A stretch of DNA of 64,000 nt from Dietzia sp032248695 (GTDB lineage Bacteria; Actinomycetota; Actinomycetes; Mycobacteriales; Mycobacteriaceae): positions 124,001 to 188,000 of the forward strand of contig NZ_JAVHXC010000006.1 of the NCBI RefSeq assembly GCF_032248695.1, written 5' to 3'. A program made the translations under genes and the position numbers. This document shows positions 52,241 through 61,604 of this stretch, piece by piece; the stretch's first letter is position 1, and each line of letters opens with the position of its first letter. Below the pieces are notes generated by a model that saw nothing but the letters and a program-made list of their open reading frames with translations, searched no databases and was not told the DNA's origin.

Positions 52241-52381
52241 GGTGCTCGCCTCCTCGGCGACCTCGTCCACCGGCGGGTCCGGTGGCGTGTCCCCAGCATG
52301 GGATCGCGCACCCCGGGGGGTCCAGCGAGACTTCGTGGAGCGGACCGTTCACTTTTCCTGCACGGTGGACCCGGGGGCTCC

Positions 52382-52387
52382 TACGCT
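52382..52387 (+). promoter_or_regulatory. Candidate leaderless -10 element for lysR
   Basis: TACGCT ends 6 nt before the ATG at 52394 with no Shine-Dalgarno. Confidence 0.5.
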
Positions 52388-52393
52388 CGGGGC

Positions 52394-53365
52394 ATGGAGC
52401 CGTCCCTGCACCGCCTGCGGTTGCTCCACGAGCTGGAGCGCCGGGGCACCGTCACCGCGGTCGCGGGCGCCCTGGGGTACACCGTCTCGGCCGTGTCGCA
52501 GCAGCTCTCGCTGCTCGAGCGGGAGGCGGGGACGCCGCTGTTCGAGCGGCGGGGGCGCGGGCTGGCGCTGACGGAGGCGGGGCTGGTGCTGGCGGAGCAC
52601 GCGCGGACGATCCTGGCCGCGGTGGAGGACGCCGGCCACGCGATGGAGTCCGCGCGGGCTGGGGTCGGGACGACCCTCACCGTGGGGGTGTGGGCGTCGG
52701 TGGCCTCGACGCTGCTGCCGGCGGGCATCGCGATCCTGGGCCGCGAGCACCCGGGGATCGTGGTGCGCAGTCGCGAGCTGGCTCCGGAGGACACGACGGG
52801 CGCGGTCCGCGACGGCTCGCTGGACCTGTCGTTCGTGCTGGACTACTCGAGCTACGCGATGGCGGACGTGCCGGATCTGGTGCGCGTGCCCCTCGCGCGG
52901 GAGACGCTGCACGCGGTGGTGCCGCGCGGGACCGTGGCGACCGACCGGGTGTCGCTGTCCGACCTGGCGGGGGCGCCGTGGGTGATCGCGCACCCGCGGT
53001 CGCATTTCGGGCGGGCGGTGCGCATCGCCTGCCGGGAGGCGGGGTTCGAGCCGGACGTGCGGCACGAGGCCGGTGAGCAGTCCACCGCGCTGGCGCTGGT
53101 GGCGGCCGGGCTGGGCGTGACCCTCGCGTCGGACCTCGGCCTGAGCACGTACCCGGCCGACGTCGACGTGTTGCCGCTGACCGACGGCCTGACCAGGACG
53201 GTGTCGCTGACCCATCGCCGTCGCGATGCCCGCCGGCGCCCGCTGCGGGCGTTCCTCCGGTCCTTCACGGCCGCCGCCCGGGAGGTCGGACTCGACCCCC
53301 CGGGCGGCGGTGCGGACGGGCGGGACGCCCGGGATGACGCGGGCCTGCCCGACGTCAGCGCGTGA
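52394..53365 (+). CDS. LysR-family transcriptional regulator
   Basis: A 323-residue LysR protein: HTH at residues 4-62 (LRLLHELERRGTVTAVAGAL, SAVSQQLSLLEREAG, LFERRGRGLALTEAG) and a periplasmic-binding-fold effector domain. The C-terminus has a Gly/Asp-rich tail. Divergent from the amino-acid dehydrogenase (153 bp between starts), the standard LysR arrangement. Its 3' end is 6 bp from ectD. Confidence 0.9.
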   Translation: MEPSLHRLRLLHELERRGTVTAVAGALGYTVSAVSQQLSLLEREAGTPLFERRGRGLALTEAGLVLAEHARTILAAVEDAGHAMESARAGVGTTLTVGVWASVASTLLPAGIAILGREHPGIVVRSRELAPEDTTGAVRDGSLDLSFVLDYSSYAMADVPDLVRVPLARETLHAVVPRGTVATDRVSLSDLAGAPWVIAHPRSHFGRAVRIACREAGFEPDVRHEAGEQSTALALVAAGLGVTLASDLGLSTYPADVDVLPLTDGLTRTVSLTHRRRDARRRPLRAFLRSFTAAAREVGLDPPGGGADGRDARDDAGLPDVSA

Positions 53366-53371
53366 GCGGGC

Positions 53372-54235
53372 TCAGGGCCGCCGCGCGAGGAAATCCGGCC
53401 GCGGCGGGGTGCCCGCGAACGGCTCGGTCAACTCGTTCTCGACACTGTTGAACACGATGAACACGTTGGCCCGCGGCAGCGGGGTGATGTTGCCGCCCGA
53501 GGCGTGCAGGGCGTTGCAGTCGAACATCGTCATGGAGCCCGCGCCGCCGGTGAGGACGTCGAGTCCGTGCCTGCGGTACATCTCGGTGATGTGCTCCTCG
53601 GACGGCACGCCGACCTTCGGCGCGGTCGTGACGAGCGACTCCTTGTAGTAGTCCTCGGGGGTCTCACCGGCGCACTGGACGTAGTACTTGTGCGTGCCCG
53701 GCATGATCATCAGAGGACCGTTGTAGGTCTCGTTGGGCGTGAGTGCGATCGAGGCGCTGCACGCGCGCGGCTTGGGCATCCCGTCCTCGGCGTGCCACGT
53801 CTCGAAGTCCGAGTGCCAGTAGAACGCGCCGCCGGCGAAGCCGGGCTTGTAGTTGAGCCGGCTCTGGTGGACGTAGACGTCCGACCCGAGGATCTGGCGC
53901 GCCAGGTCGATCGCGCCGGACTGCTCGACGGCCTCCCACACGACCTCGCTGAGGGCGTGGACGTCGAAGATGGAGCGGACGGCCCGGCTGCCCTCCTCGC
54001 GGATGATGCGGGGGTCGTCCTCCATCGCGGGGTCGTCCCCGAACCGTCGGAGCTCCTCCCAGCAGGCGTCGATCCGGCCCTGGTCCAGGGCGCCCTCCCG
54101 CTGGATGTACCCGCGCTCGGCGAACTGGAGCACCTCGGGGTCCTGGCTACGCCCCCACACGACGGGGTCCGGGCGTTCGACGATCTCGGGCCGTCCGGTC
54201 ACCCGGGTCCTGTAGTCATCAACGGCAACTGTCAC
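53372..54235 (-). CDS. ectD: EctD-like ectoine hydroxylase
   Basis: A 287-residue Fe(II)/2-oxoglutarate dioxygenase. FYWHSDFETWHAEDGMPKPR is the EctD signature, containing the His and Asp iron ligands (WHSDF) and Trp/Glu residues of the ectoine site; the last His ligand is in NALHASGGN. It makes 5-hydroxyectoine from ectoine and oxygen. GTG at 54235 has an AAAGGAG ribosome site. ectABC are not in the window, so it is an orphan here. A general phytanoyl-CoA dioxygenase is much less likely given the signature. Confidence 0.9.
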   Translation of the reverse strand: MTVAVDDYRTRVTGRPEIVERPDPVVWGRSQDPEVLQFAERGYIQREGALDQGRIDACWEELRRFGDDPAMEDDPRIIREEGSRAVRSIFDVHALSEVVWEAVEQSGAIDLARQILGSDVYVHQSRLNYKPGFAGGAFYWHSDFETWHAEDGMPKPRACSASIALTPNETYNGPLMIMPGTHKYYVQCAGETPEDYYKESLVTTAPKVGVPSEEHITEMYRRHGLDVLTGGAGSMTMFDCNALHASGGNITPLPRANVFIVFNSVENELTEPFAGTPPRPDFLARRP

Positions 54236-54343
54236 GTGCGACTCCTTTCTCTCCTCAGCCTGAAAAACCCCGGCTGACTCGGGAAATCGAGGGTGCCGCC
54301 CTCGTGGGCCGACCGTATCCGCGCCGACGACCTCGGACAACTC

Positions 54344-55342
54344 TCAGCTGCTGACGTATCCTCGACTCTTGTCCACGGCGGGCCCGGGCTCGCCGCCGGC
54401 GAGCCAGGTCCGCACGTGGTCGCGGAACTGTAGCGAGAGCGTGTCGCGCCAGCCCACGACGTCGCCGGACATGTGGGGACTGAGGTGCGCGCCCTCCAGC
54501 GTCCAGAGCGGGTCGCCCTGCGGTAGGGGTTCGACGACGAGGACGTCCAGGTGCGCCGAGAGCCTGCCCGCCGCGATCTCCTGCGTGAGGGCGTCCTGAT
54601 CGACGAGCTCACCGCGGCCCACGTTCACCACGTGGGCGCCGTCGGGAAGGGCCGCCAGCTCGGCCCGCCCGAGCATCCCCCGGGTCGCCTCCGTCAGCGG
54701 CGCCACCATGACGAGGTGGTCCACCTCGCCGAGATGCTCGGCCAGGCGGGCGGAGTCCAGGACGCGGCCGAAGTCCTCGTCGTCGTCGGCCGGGCGTCGT
54801 CCCGCCCCGGCGACGTCGAGCCCGACCGCCCGCAGGAGCCGCGCGGTGGCCCGCCCGATCCCGCCGGTGCCCACGACCAGGGCGCGCCGGCCGGCCACCC
54901 GGGTGGTCTCGCGGTGACGCCACACCCCCGCGCGCTGCAGGGCCTCGGTCTCGTGGAGGCGCTTGTCGTGGGCCATCACGCACGCCAGCACGTACTCGGC
55001 GATGGGTCCGTCGAAGACGCCGCGCGCGTTGGTGACCAGGACGTCGGAGTCGCGCAGTTCGTCGAAGAGGAGCGTGTCGACGCCGGCGGCGGCCACGTGG
55101 ACCCAGCGCAGCGCGTCCGCGGCGTGCCAGGCCGAGGCGAGGGCGGCGGAGAAGATGTCCCACACCAGCAGGATCTCGGCCCCGGGCAGCGCGTCGGCGA
55201 GGGTGTCGGCCGTGCACTGCCGCACGTCGGCGAGGGCGTGGAGCTCGTCGAGCGTGGTGGGCGGGGCGAGGCCGTCGGCGGTGAGGACGACGACGGTCGG
55301 CCGGGTGGTGGCGTCGGGGCGCGGGTCGGTGCGGCGGTCCAT
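54344..55342 (-). CDS. D-isomer-specific 2-hydroxyacid dehydrogenase
   Basis: A 332-residue NAD(P)-dependent dehydrogenase: NAD-binding VVGTGGIGRATARLL near residue 150, catalytic Arg in NVGRGELVDQDAL (near 236), Glu near VVEPLPQGDP and His in LSPHMSGD. Substrate could be glyoxylate, hydroxypyruvate or a larger 2-oxo acid. TACCGT ends 6 nt before the ATG (minus strand), suggesting a leaderless mRNA. Divergent from the aminotransferase operon, and next to ectD in the same direction with 108 bp between. Confidence 0.85.
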   Translation of the reverse strand: MDRRTDPRPDATTRPTVVVLTADGLAPPTTLDELHALADVRQCTADTLADALPGAEILLVWDIFSAALASAWHAADALRWVHVAAAGVDTLLFDELRDSDVLVTNARGVFDGPIAEYVLACVMAHDKRLHETEALQRAGVWRHRETTRVAGRRALVVGTGGIGRATARLLRAVGLDVAGAGRRPADDDEDFGRVLDSARLAEHLGEVDHLVMVAPLTEATRGMLGRAELAALPDGAHVVNVGRGELVDQDALTQEIAAGRLSAHLDVLVVEPLPQGDPLWTLEGAHLSPHMSGDVVGWRDTLSLQFRDHVRTWLAGGEPGPAVDKSRGYVSS

Positions 55343-55348
55343 GCGGCC

Positions 55349-55354
55349 ACGGTA
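55349..55354 (-). promoter_or_regulatory. Candidate leaderless -10 element for the 2-hydroxyacid dehydrogenase
   Basis: TACCGT on the minus strand, 6 nt before the ATG at 55342; no Shine-Dalgarno. Confidence 0.45.
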
Positions 55355-55391
55355 GCGCGGATGGGTGGGCCGCCCGGACGAATGATCGTCT

Positions 55392-55405
55392 GATTGTTGA
55401 CAATC
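55392..55405. promoter_or_regulatory. GATTGT-TG-ACAATC inverted repeat, candidate GntR operator
   Basis: A perfect 6-2-6 inverted repeat contains TTGTNNACAA, similar to sites of FadR/FCD-type GntR regulators, and also TTGACA as a possible -35 of the aminotransferase operon. The nearest candidate regulator is the GntR gene at 62294-63001. Confidence 0.55.
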
Positions 55406-55431
55406 TACCGAGCCGGCCACACACTGGCCGC

Positions 55432-56721
55432 ATGACCGCGCACCTGTCGCCCCTTCTCAAGCAGGCCACGCCCGTCGTCGTGGACCACGCCCTCGGTTCC
55501 TGGATCCACGGCACCGACGGCCGCGACTACCTGGACTTCACCACCGGCATCGGCGTGACCAGCACCGGCCACTGCCACCCCGACGTCGTGGCGGCCGCCC
55601 GCGAACAGTGCGGGAAGATCATCCACGCGCAGTACACGACCGTCATGCACCAGCCGCTGCTCGAGCTCACCACCGCGCTCGGCGCGCACCTGCCGGACGG
55701 GATCGACTCGGTCTTCTACGCCAACTCCGGCTCCGAGGCGGTCGAGGCCGCCGTGCGCCTGGCGCGCATGGCCACCGGCCGGCCGAACATCGTCACCGTC
55801 CAGGGCGGCTTCCACGGCCGCACCGTCGCCGCGGCCAGCCTCACCACCGCCGGCACCCGCTTCTCCGCCGGGTTCTCCCCGCTCATGGGCGGTGTGGTGA
55901 TGACCCCGTTCCCCCACGCCCTGCGCCACGGCTGGACCACCGACGACGCGGTGGACTTCGCGCTGGCCGAGCTCGACTACCTCATGGCCACCCGCGTCGA
56001 CGCCCGCGAGATCGCGGCCTTCCTCATCGAGCCCGTCCTGGGCGACGGCGGGTACCTGGCCACTCCCCCGCGCTACCTGCAGGGACTGCGCGAACGCGCC
56101 GATCGGATCGGGGCCCTGCTGGTGCTCGACGAGGTCCAGGCCGGCATCGGGCGCACGGGCCGGTTCTGGGGACACCAGCACACCGACGGTCTGGTCCCGG
56201 ACGTCATCATCACCGCCAAGGGCATCGCTTCGGGCTTCCCCATCTCCGCCATCGCGGCACCCACCGAGCTCATGGCCAGGGCCTGGCCCGGGTCGCAGGG
56301 CGGGACGTACGGCGGCAACGCGGTCGCGGCGGCCGCCGGGGTCGCCACCCTCGGGGTGGTCGAGCGCGAGAACCTCGTGCAGTGCGCGGCCGAGCGCGGC
56401 GCCCAGCTGCTCGAGGGTCTGCGGCGTAGCCTGGCGGACGTGGGCGAGATCTGCGACATCCGCGGGACCGGACTCATGCTGGGCGTGGAGTTCGGCGATC
56501 CGACCGCGCCCGCCGGCAGCGCCGGGGCCGCCGAGGCGGCGCGCCTGGCCGCCGCCGTGCAGCAGGCGTGCGTGGACGAGGACCTGCTCACCCTGACCTG
56601 CGGGCCCACCGGGTCCGTGGTGCGCCTCATCCCGGCGCTGGTGGTGACGGCCGAGGAGGTCGACGCCGGCGTCGAGCGCTTCACCCGCGCCGTGCACCGG
56701 GTGTGCGACGGGGCGGCGTGA
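55432..56721 (+). CDS. Class III aminotransferase (GabT-like)
   Basis: A 429-residue PLP enzyme of the acetylornithine/GABA transaminase fold: YANSGSEAVEAAVRLAR near residue 97, GGFHGRT near 125, VLDEVQAGIGRTG near 225 with the cofactor-contacting Asp and Gln, and the Schiff-base Lys in ITAKGIASGFP. Coupled to the FAD/Fe-S gene (GTGA). With the SSADH-type gene downstream, GABA or a similar omega-amino acid is the likely substrate; 2,4-diaminobutyrate (ectoine breakdown) is an alternative, given ectD nearby. Confidence 0.85.
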   Translation: MTAHLSPLLKQATPVVVDHALGSWIHGTDGRDYLDFTTGIGVTSTGHCHPDVVAAAREQCGKIIHAQYTTVMHQPLLELTTALGAHLPDGIDSVFYANSGSEAVEAAVRLARMATGRPNIVTVQGGFHGRTVAAASLTTAGTRFSAGFSPLMGGVVMTPFPHALRHGWTTDDAVDFALAELDYLMATRVDAREIAAFLIEPVLGDGGYLATPPRYLQGLRERADRIGALLVLDEVQAGIGRTGRFWGHQHTDGLVPDVIITAKGIASGFPISAIAAPTELMARAWPGSQGGTYGGNAVAAAAGVATLGVVERENLVQCAAERGAQLLEGLRRSLADVGEICDIRGTGLMLGVEFGDPTAPAGSAGAAEAARLAAAVQQACVDEDLLTLTCGPTGSVVRLIPALVVTAEEVDAGVERFTRAVHRVCDGAA

Positions 56722-59700
56722 CCGCGCGCGTCGACGCGGCCGCGCCCGGCCGGGCCCAGGGCACCGACGGGTCGGCCGAGTCGCTGGTCGACGCGCTCCG
56801 CGCGGCGGGACTGGCGCCCGAGGCGGATCGCCGCCGGATCGCCGAGTACTCCTACGACGCCTCCAACTACCGGGTCACCCCGGCCGCGGTGCTCTTCCCC
56901 CGCTCGGAGGCCGAGGTCGCCGCCGCGCTCGCCGTGTGCCACCGACTGGGCGTGCCCGCGACGGCCCGCGGCGGCGGCACCTCGATGGCCGGCAACTCCG
57001 TCGGCACCGGGCTGGTGCTGGACCTGTCGCGTCACATGCACCGCGTGCTGGGCGTCGACGAGGACGCGCGGACCGTCACCGCCGAGGCCGGCACCGTGCT
57101 CACCGACCTGCGCGCGGCCGTCCACGCGGCCACCGGCGAGCGCCTGACCTTCGCGCCCGACCCGTCGAGCCAGTCGCGGGCGTGCCTGGGCGGGGCGATC
57201 GGCAACGACGCGTGCGGGAACCACTCCGTGCGCCACGGCCGGACCGCCGACCACGTCCAAGCGCTGCGCCTGGTCACCGCCGACGGCCTTCGACTCACCG
57301 CCACCCGGCACGGCGTCGAGGCCACCGACCCCGGGGACGCGGCCGCCACCGCGCGCGCCGAGCACCTCACCGCCGAGCTGCGCGACCTCGCCGCCGGGCA
57401 CCTCGCCGCGATCCGTACCGAGCTCGGCCGCCTCCCGCGCCAGGTCTCCGGCTACCACCTGCGGCACCTGCTGCCCGAGGAGGGCTTCGACGTGGCGCGC
57501 GCACTGGTCGGCTCGGAGGGCACGTGCGCGATCGTCACCGCCGCGACCATGCGCGTCGTCCCCCGCGCCGCGCGCACCGGCCTGCTGGTAGTGGGGTACG
57601 CCGACGTCGTCGACGCCGCGCGGGACGTCCCGGCGCTGCTGCGTCACCGCCCCACGGCCGTCGAGGGGATCGACGAGGTGATCGTGGAGACCATGCGCGA
57701 GCGCCGCGGCGCCGACGCCGTGGCCGACCTGCCCACCGGGCGCGCGTGGCTGTTCGTGGAGCTCGACGACGACGGCGACGGCGACGACGACGACGAGGTC
57801 GGCGGCGCGCGGGACGGGCTCGCCACCCGGATGGCGGAACTGGCCGACGAGCTGACCCGGGACGGCCACGCCCTCGACGCGATCGTCGTGACGGACCCGG
57901 TGGCCCGCGCCGACCTGTGGCGCGTGCGCGAGGACGGCGCCGGGCTGAGCTCCCGGCTCACCGACCCCGCCACCGGCGTGACCGTCGAGTCGTGGCCCGG
58001 GTGGGAGGACTCCGCGGTGCCGCCCGAGCGCCTGGCCGACTACCTCGCCGAGTTCCGCGACCTGCTCACCCGGCACGGGCTCACCGGCGTGATGTACGGC
58101 CACTTCGGCGCCGGCTGCATGCACATCCGGATCACCTTCGACCTGCGCTCCGACGCCGGCCGGGCGGTGTTCCGCGCGTTCTGCACCGACGCCGCCCGCC
58201 TGGCCGTGCGTCACGGCGGGTCCCTGTCCGGCGAGCACGGGGACGGCCGCGCCCGCTCGGAACTGCTGCCGCTGATGTACTCGCCGGAGATGCTGGGCGC
58301 GTTCGAGCGGTTCGCGCGCCTCTGGGACCCCGCGGGGCTGCTCGCCCCCGGCGGGCTCACCGCCACCCGACCGCTCGACGCCGACCTCGCCCTGGCCGGT
58401 GTCGGCCCCGGTGTGGGCGCGCGCGACCTGGGACTGCTCACCTCCTCCAACGGCGCCCACCCCGTGCAGGCGTGCATCGGTGTGGGCCGGTGCCGCACCT
58501 CCACCGGCGGCGTGATGTGCCCGTCGTTCCGCGCGACCGGCGACGAGAAGGACTCCACCCGCGGGCGGGCCCGGGTCCTGCAGGAGGTCGTGCGCGGCAC
58601 GATCGCCGTGGACGACCCGGCCGTCGAGGAGTCGCTCGAACTGTGCCTGGCCTGCAAGGCGTGCTCCTCGGACTGCCCCACCGGGGTGGACATGGCCACC
58701 TTCAAGGCCGAGGCGCTGCACCGCCGCTACCGGCGCCGCGTGCGGCCGCGGGCCCACTACTCGCTGGGGCTGCTGCCGCTGTGGCTGCGCGCGACCGTGC
58801 ACGTCGCGGGGCCGCTCAACGCCGTGCTCGCCACCCCGGCCGGCCGGGCCGCCGCCCGACTGGGCGGGATCACCGGCGAGCGCGCGTTGCCGCGGTTCGC
58901 CTCGGCCCGCCGACTGCGCGAGGAACTGGCCCACGTCCCGGACAGCGTGTGGCACGTCCGCGACCGCCGCCCCGGGCCGCGCACCGGCGCCGGGCCCGGG
59001 CCGACCGACGCGCCGCGCACCTCCGCCGAGATCGTGCTGTTCCTCGACTCGTTCACCCGGGGACTGCGTCCCCGCGTCGCCGGCGCGGCCGCCCGCGTCC
59101 TGGGCGGCTCGCACACCTCCGTCGCCTGCTCCGCCGGTCACTGCTGTGGACTGACGTACGTCACCACCGGCCGACTGGACGCCGCCCGGACCGTGATGGC
59201 CCGGACCGCGCGGCACCTCGACGGGATCCGCGGTCCGGACGGGGCGGAGGTCCCCGTCGTCGTCGTCGAACCCTCCTGCGCCGCCACCCTGCGCGGCGAC
59301 CTCCCCCACCTCCTCGCCGACACCCCCGACGCCGACCTCGCGCGACGCGTCGCGGCGCGGATCCGCTCGGCCGCCGACCACCTCGGCCGCCTCGCCGCCG
59401 AGGGTCGCGCCCCCGCCTGGCCCGGCGGCACCGCCCCCGACCGCGTCACCGTGCAGACCCACTGCCACGAGTACGCGACGTTCGGCAACCGCGTGCAGAG
59501 GGCGACGCTCACCGCCCTGGGCGTGGGCTCGGTGCGGGAGGCCACCGGCTGCTGCGGCGTGGCCGGCGACTTCGGGTTCACCGCCGGCCACGAGGCGGTC
59601 ACCGCCGCCGTCGCCGAACAGGCCCTCGCCCCCGCCCTGCGCGCCGACCCCGACGCACCCGTCCTCACCGACGGGTTCTCCTGCGCCACCCAGACCGACC

Positions 59701-59777
59701 ACCTCGGCCGCGCCGGCCACCACCTGTTCGAACTGCTCGACCCCGACCCCGTCCCACCCACCAGGAGGCCCACATGA
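56718..59777 (+). CDS. FAD-linked oxidase / Fe-S-binding fusion (YdiJ/D-2-hydroxyglutarate dehydrogenase-like)
   Basis: A 1019-residue fusion. An FAD-binding PCMH domain (about residues 40-270, GGGTSMAGNSVGTG and DPSSQSRACLGGAIGNDACG) and an FAD C-terminal domain (about 280-550, GHFGAGCMHIR, SGEHGDGRARSEL) are followed by two 4Fe-4S cysteine clusters (CIGVGRCRTS plus CPSF, and CLACKACSSDCP) and two CCG-type domains (GHCCGL, TGCCGVAGDFG). This is the layout of YdiJ-like D-2-hydroxyacid dehydrogenases. Between the transaminase and SSADH, both overlapping. D-2-hydroxyglutarate or lactate oxidation is plausible. Confidence 0.85.
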   Translation: MTARVDAAAPGRAQGTDGSAESLVDALRAAGLAPEADRRRIAEYSYDASNYRVTPAAVLFPRSEAEVAAALAVCHRLGVPATARGGGTSMAGNSVGTGLVLDLSRHMHRVLGVDEDARTVTAEAGTVLTDLRAAVHAATGERLTFAPDPSSQSRACLGGAIGNDACGNHSVRHGRTADHVQALRLVTADGLRLTATRHGVEATDPGDAAATARAEHLTAELRDLAAGHLAAIRTELGRLPRQVSGYHLRHLLPEEGFDVARALVGSEGTCAIVTAATMRVVPRAARTGLLVVGYADVVDAARDVPALLRHRPTAVEGIDEVIVETMRERRGADAVADLPTGRAWLFVELDDDGDGDDDDEVGGARDGLATRMAELADELTRDGHALDAIVVTDPVARADLWRVREDGAGLSSRLTDPATGVTVESWPGWEDSAVPPERLADYLAEFRDLLTRHGLTGVMYGHFGAGCMHIRITFDLRSDAGRAVFRAFCTDAARLAVRHGGSLSGEHGDGRARSELLPLMYSPEMLGAFERFARLWDPAGLLAPGGLTATRPLDADLALAGVGPGVGARDLGLLTSSNGAHPVQACIGVGRCRTSTGGVMCPSFRATGDEKDSTRGRARVLQEVVRGTIAVDDPAVEESLELCLACKACSSDCPTGVDMATFKAEALHRRYRRRVRPRAHYSLGLLPLWLRATVHVAGPLNAVLATPAGRAAARLGGITGERALPRFASARRLREELAHVPDSVWHVRDRRPGPRTGAGPGPTDAPRTSAEIVLFLDSFTRGLRPRVAGAAARVLGGSHTSVACSAGHCCGLTYVTTGRLDAARTVMARTARHLDGIRGPDGAEVPVVVVEPSCAATLRGDLPHLLADTPDADLARRVAARIRSAADHLGRLAAEGRAPAWPGGTAPDRVTVQTHCHEYATFGNRVQRATLTALGVGSVREATGCCGVAGDFGFTAGHEAVTAAVAEQALAPALRADPDAPVLTDGFSCATQTDHLGRAGHHLFELLDPDPVPPTRRPT

Positions 59778-61237
59778 CCCGCTCCGTCACCGACATCATC
59801 GCCGGGCTCGGCACCGGCGTGCACGTGGACGGCCGGTGGCGCGACGCCGCCTCCGGGGCCACGTTCGACGTGGTCAACCCCGCCACCGGCGAGACCATCG
59901 CGACCGTCGCCGACGGCGGCGCCGACGACGCCGCCGCTGCGATCGCCGCCGCCGGGCGCACCCAGGCCGACTGGGCCGCCGTCCCCGCCCGCGACCGCGC
60001 CGAGATCCTGCGCCGTGCCCACGACCTGCTCCTCGAGCGCGCCGACGAGCTCGCCCTGCTCATGACCACCGAGATGGGCAAGCCGCTGGCCGAGGCTCGC
60101 GGCGAGGTCGCCTACGGGGCGGAGTTCTTCCGCTGGTTCTCCGAGGAGGCCTGCCGGATCCGCGGCGACGCCCGCCGCTCACCCGACGGCAGGACCCGGC
60201 TCATGGTGACGCAGGAACCCGTCGGGCCGTGCATCCTCATCACCCCGTGGAACTTCCCCCTGGCCATGGCCACCCGCAAGATCGGCCCCGCCGTGGCCGC
60301 CGGCTGCACCATGGTGTTCAAGCCCGCCAACCTCACCCCGCTGACCTCGCTCTACGTGGTGGACGTCCTGCGTGAGGCCGGCCTGCCCGACGGCGTGCTC
60401 AACGTGGTGTGCACGACCGACGCCGGCGGCGTGGTGGAGCCGTGGATCGACTCCGGGATCGCCCGCAAGCTCTCCTTCACCGGCTCCACGCCCGTCGGCC
60501 GGAAGCTGCTCGAGCAGTGCTCGCGCGGGGTGCTGCGCACGTCCATGGAGCTCGGTGGCAACGCCCCGTTCGTCGTCTGCTCCGACGCGGACCTGGACAC
60601 CGCCGTCTCCGCCGCCATGGCCGCCAAGATGCGCAACATGGGCGAGGCGTGCACCTCGGCCAACCGGATCCTCGTCCACCGCTCGGTCATCGGCGAGTTC
60701 GGCCGACGGCTCACCGAGAAGATGGCCGCGCTCACCGTGGGCGACGGCACCGCCGACGGCACCGACGTCGGGCCGCTCGTCGAGGAGAAGGCGGTGGCCA
60801 AGGTCGTCGACCTGGTCGACGACGCCGTCTCCCGCGGCGCCGAGGTCCTCACGGGCGGCGCGCGCCCCGACGGGCCCGGTTACTTCTACCCGCCCACCGT
60901 CCTCACCGGCGTCACCCCCGACGCGGAGCTCATGTCCACCGAGATCTTCGGCCCCGTCGCCGCCCTCGTGCCGTTCGACACCGACGACGAGGCGATCCGC
61001 ATGGCCAACGACACCGAGTACGGCCTGGTCTCGTTCGTCATGACCGAGAACCTCGACCGCGCGCTGACCATGTCCGAGCGGCTCGAGGCCGGCATGGTCG
61101 GCATCAACGTGGGCGTGGTCTCCAACCCGGCCGCCCCGTTCGGCGGTATCAAGCAGTCCGGCCTCGGTCGCGAGGGCGGGCTCAGCGGGATCGACGAGTT
61201 CCTGGAGACCAAGCTCGTCGCGATCCCGGTCCGCTAA
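59774..61237 (+). CDS. NAD(P)-dependent semialdehyde dehydrogenase (GabD-like)
   Basis: A 487-residue aldehyde dehydrogenase: TPWNFPLAMATRKIGPA near residue 158, SFTGSTPVGRKLL near 235, MELGGNAPF with the general base Glu near 257, and the catalytic Cys in MGEACTSANRI near 291. PFGGIKQSGLGREGG near 457 is typical of succinate-semialdehyde dehydrogenase. ATG overlaps the preceding stop (ATGA). It would oxidise the aldehyde from the transaminase. Its 3' end overlaps whiB by 4 bp (convergent). Confidence 0.87.
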   Translation: MTRSVTDIIAGLGTGVHVDGRWRDAASGATFDVVNPATGETIATVADGGADDAAAAIAAAGRTQADWAAVPARDRAEILRRAHDLLLERADELALLMTTEMGKPLAEARGEVAYGAEFFRWFSEEACRIRGDARRSPDGRTRLMVTQEPVGPCILITPWNFPLAMATRKIGPAVAAGCTMVFKPANLTPLTSLYVVDVLREAGLPDGVLNVVCTTDAGGVVEPWIDSGIARKLSFTGSTPVGRKLLEQCSRGVLRTSMELGGNAPFVVCSDADLDTAVSAAMAAKMRNMGEACTSANRILVHRSVIGEFGRRLTEKMAALTVGDGTADGTDVGPLVEEKAVAKVVDLVDDAVSRGAEVLTGGARPDGPGYFYPPTVLTGVTPDAELMSTEIFGPVAALVPFDTDDEAIRMANDTEYGLVSFVMTENLDRALTMSERLEAGMVGINVGVVSNPAAPFGGIKQSGLGREGGLSGIDEFLETKLVAIPVR

Positions 61238-61509
61238 CCCGTGCGCAGGCGCCCGGCCTGGCGGTGACGCTCCGCCTCGGTCATCCCACCCCACACCCCG
61301 TACAGCTCACGGTTGACCGTCGCGTGGCGCAGGCACTCGTCGATGACCGGGCACCTGCCGCAGAGCTTCTTGGCGGCGGCCTCCTTGCGACGCCGGGTCG
61401 CCTTGGCCTCGTCCTCCCCGTTGTAGAACAGGTCCGGGATATCTCGGCACCTGCCGAGATCGGCCCACGCCCAGTGCTGTTCGGCCTCGGTCAATACGCT
61501 GTGCTGCAT
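61234..61509 (-). CDS. WhiB-family Fe-S regulator
   Basis: A 91-residue WhiB-like protein with the four cluster Cys (21, 50, 53 and 59; C-x2-C-x5-C) and the GVWGG turn (71-75), followed by a basic C-terminus (RHRQAGRLRTG). The ATG at 61509 was preferred over one 12 nt upstream because GGGAGG lies 4 nt before it. It has no RGRP AT-hook, so it is not WhiB7. Divergent from an orphan NarL regulator. Confidence 0.92.
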   Translation of the reverse strand: MQHSVLTEAEQHWAWADLGRCRDIPDLFYNGEDEAKATRRRKEAAAKKLCGRCPVIDECLRHATVNRELYGVWGGMTEAERHRQAGRLRTG

Positions 61510-61569
61510 CGTGCCTCCCACCGTCCGTTCCAGCTTCCGTCGGATCAGGGGTGATTCGGCACACCCTGA

Positions 61570-61598
61570 GGGGTGGGATGGGTGGGTGGTGCTAAATT
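61570..61598 (+). promoter_or_regulatory. G-quadruplex-like tract plus leaderless -10 element before the NarL gene
   Basis: Four G-runs with 1-, 2- and 1-nt loops (61570-61586) occupy the position of the -35 element, followed by TAAATT (61593-61598) 6 nt before the ATG. The hexamer is close to the consensus, and no Shine-Dalgarno is present. Confidence 0.55.
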
Positions 61599-61604
61599 TC
61601 CCTC

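Noticed and set aside
56936..61237. A 1433-residue open frame spanning the FAD/Fe-S gene and the aldehyde dehydrogenase
   Set aside because: The first part is an out-of-frame shadow of the FAD/Fe-S gene; only the last 487 codons are the real dehydrogenase.
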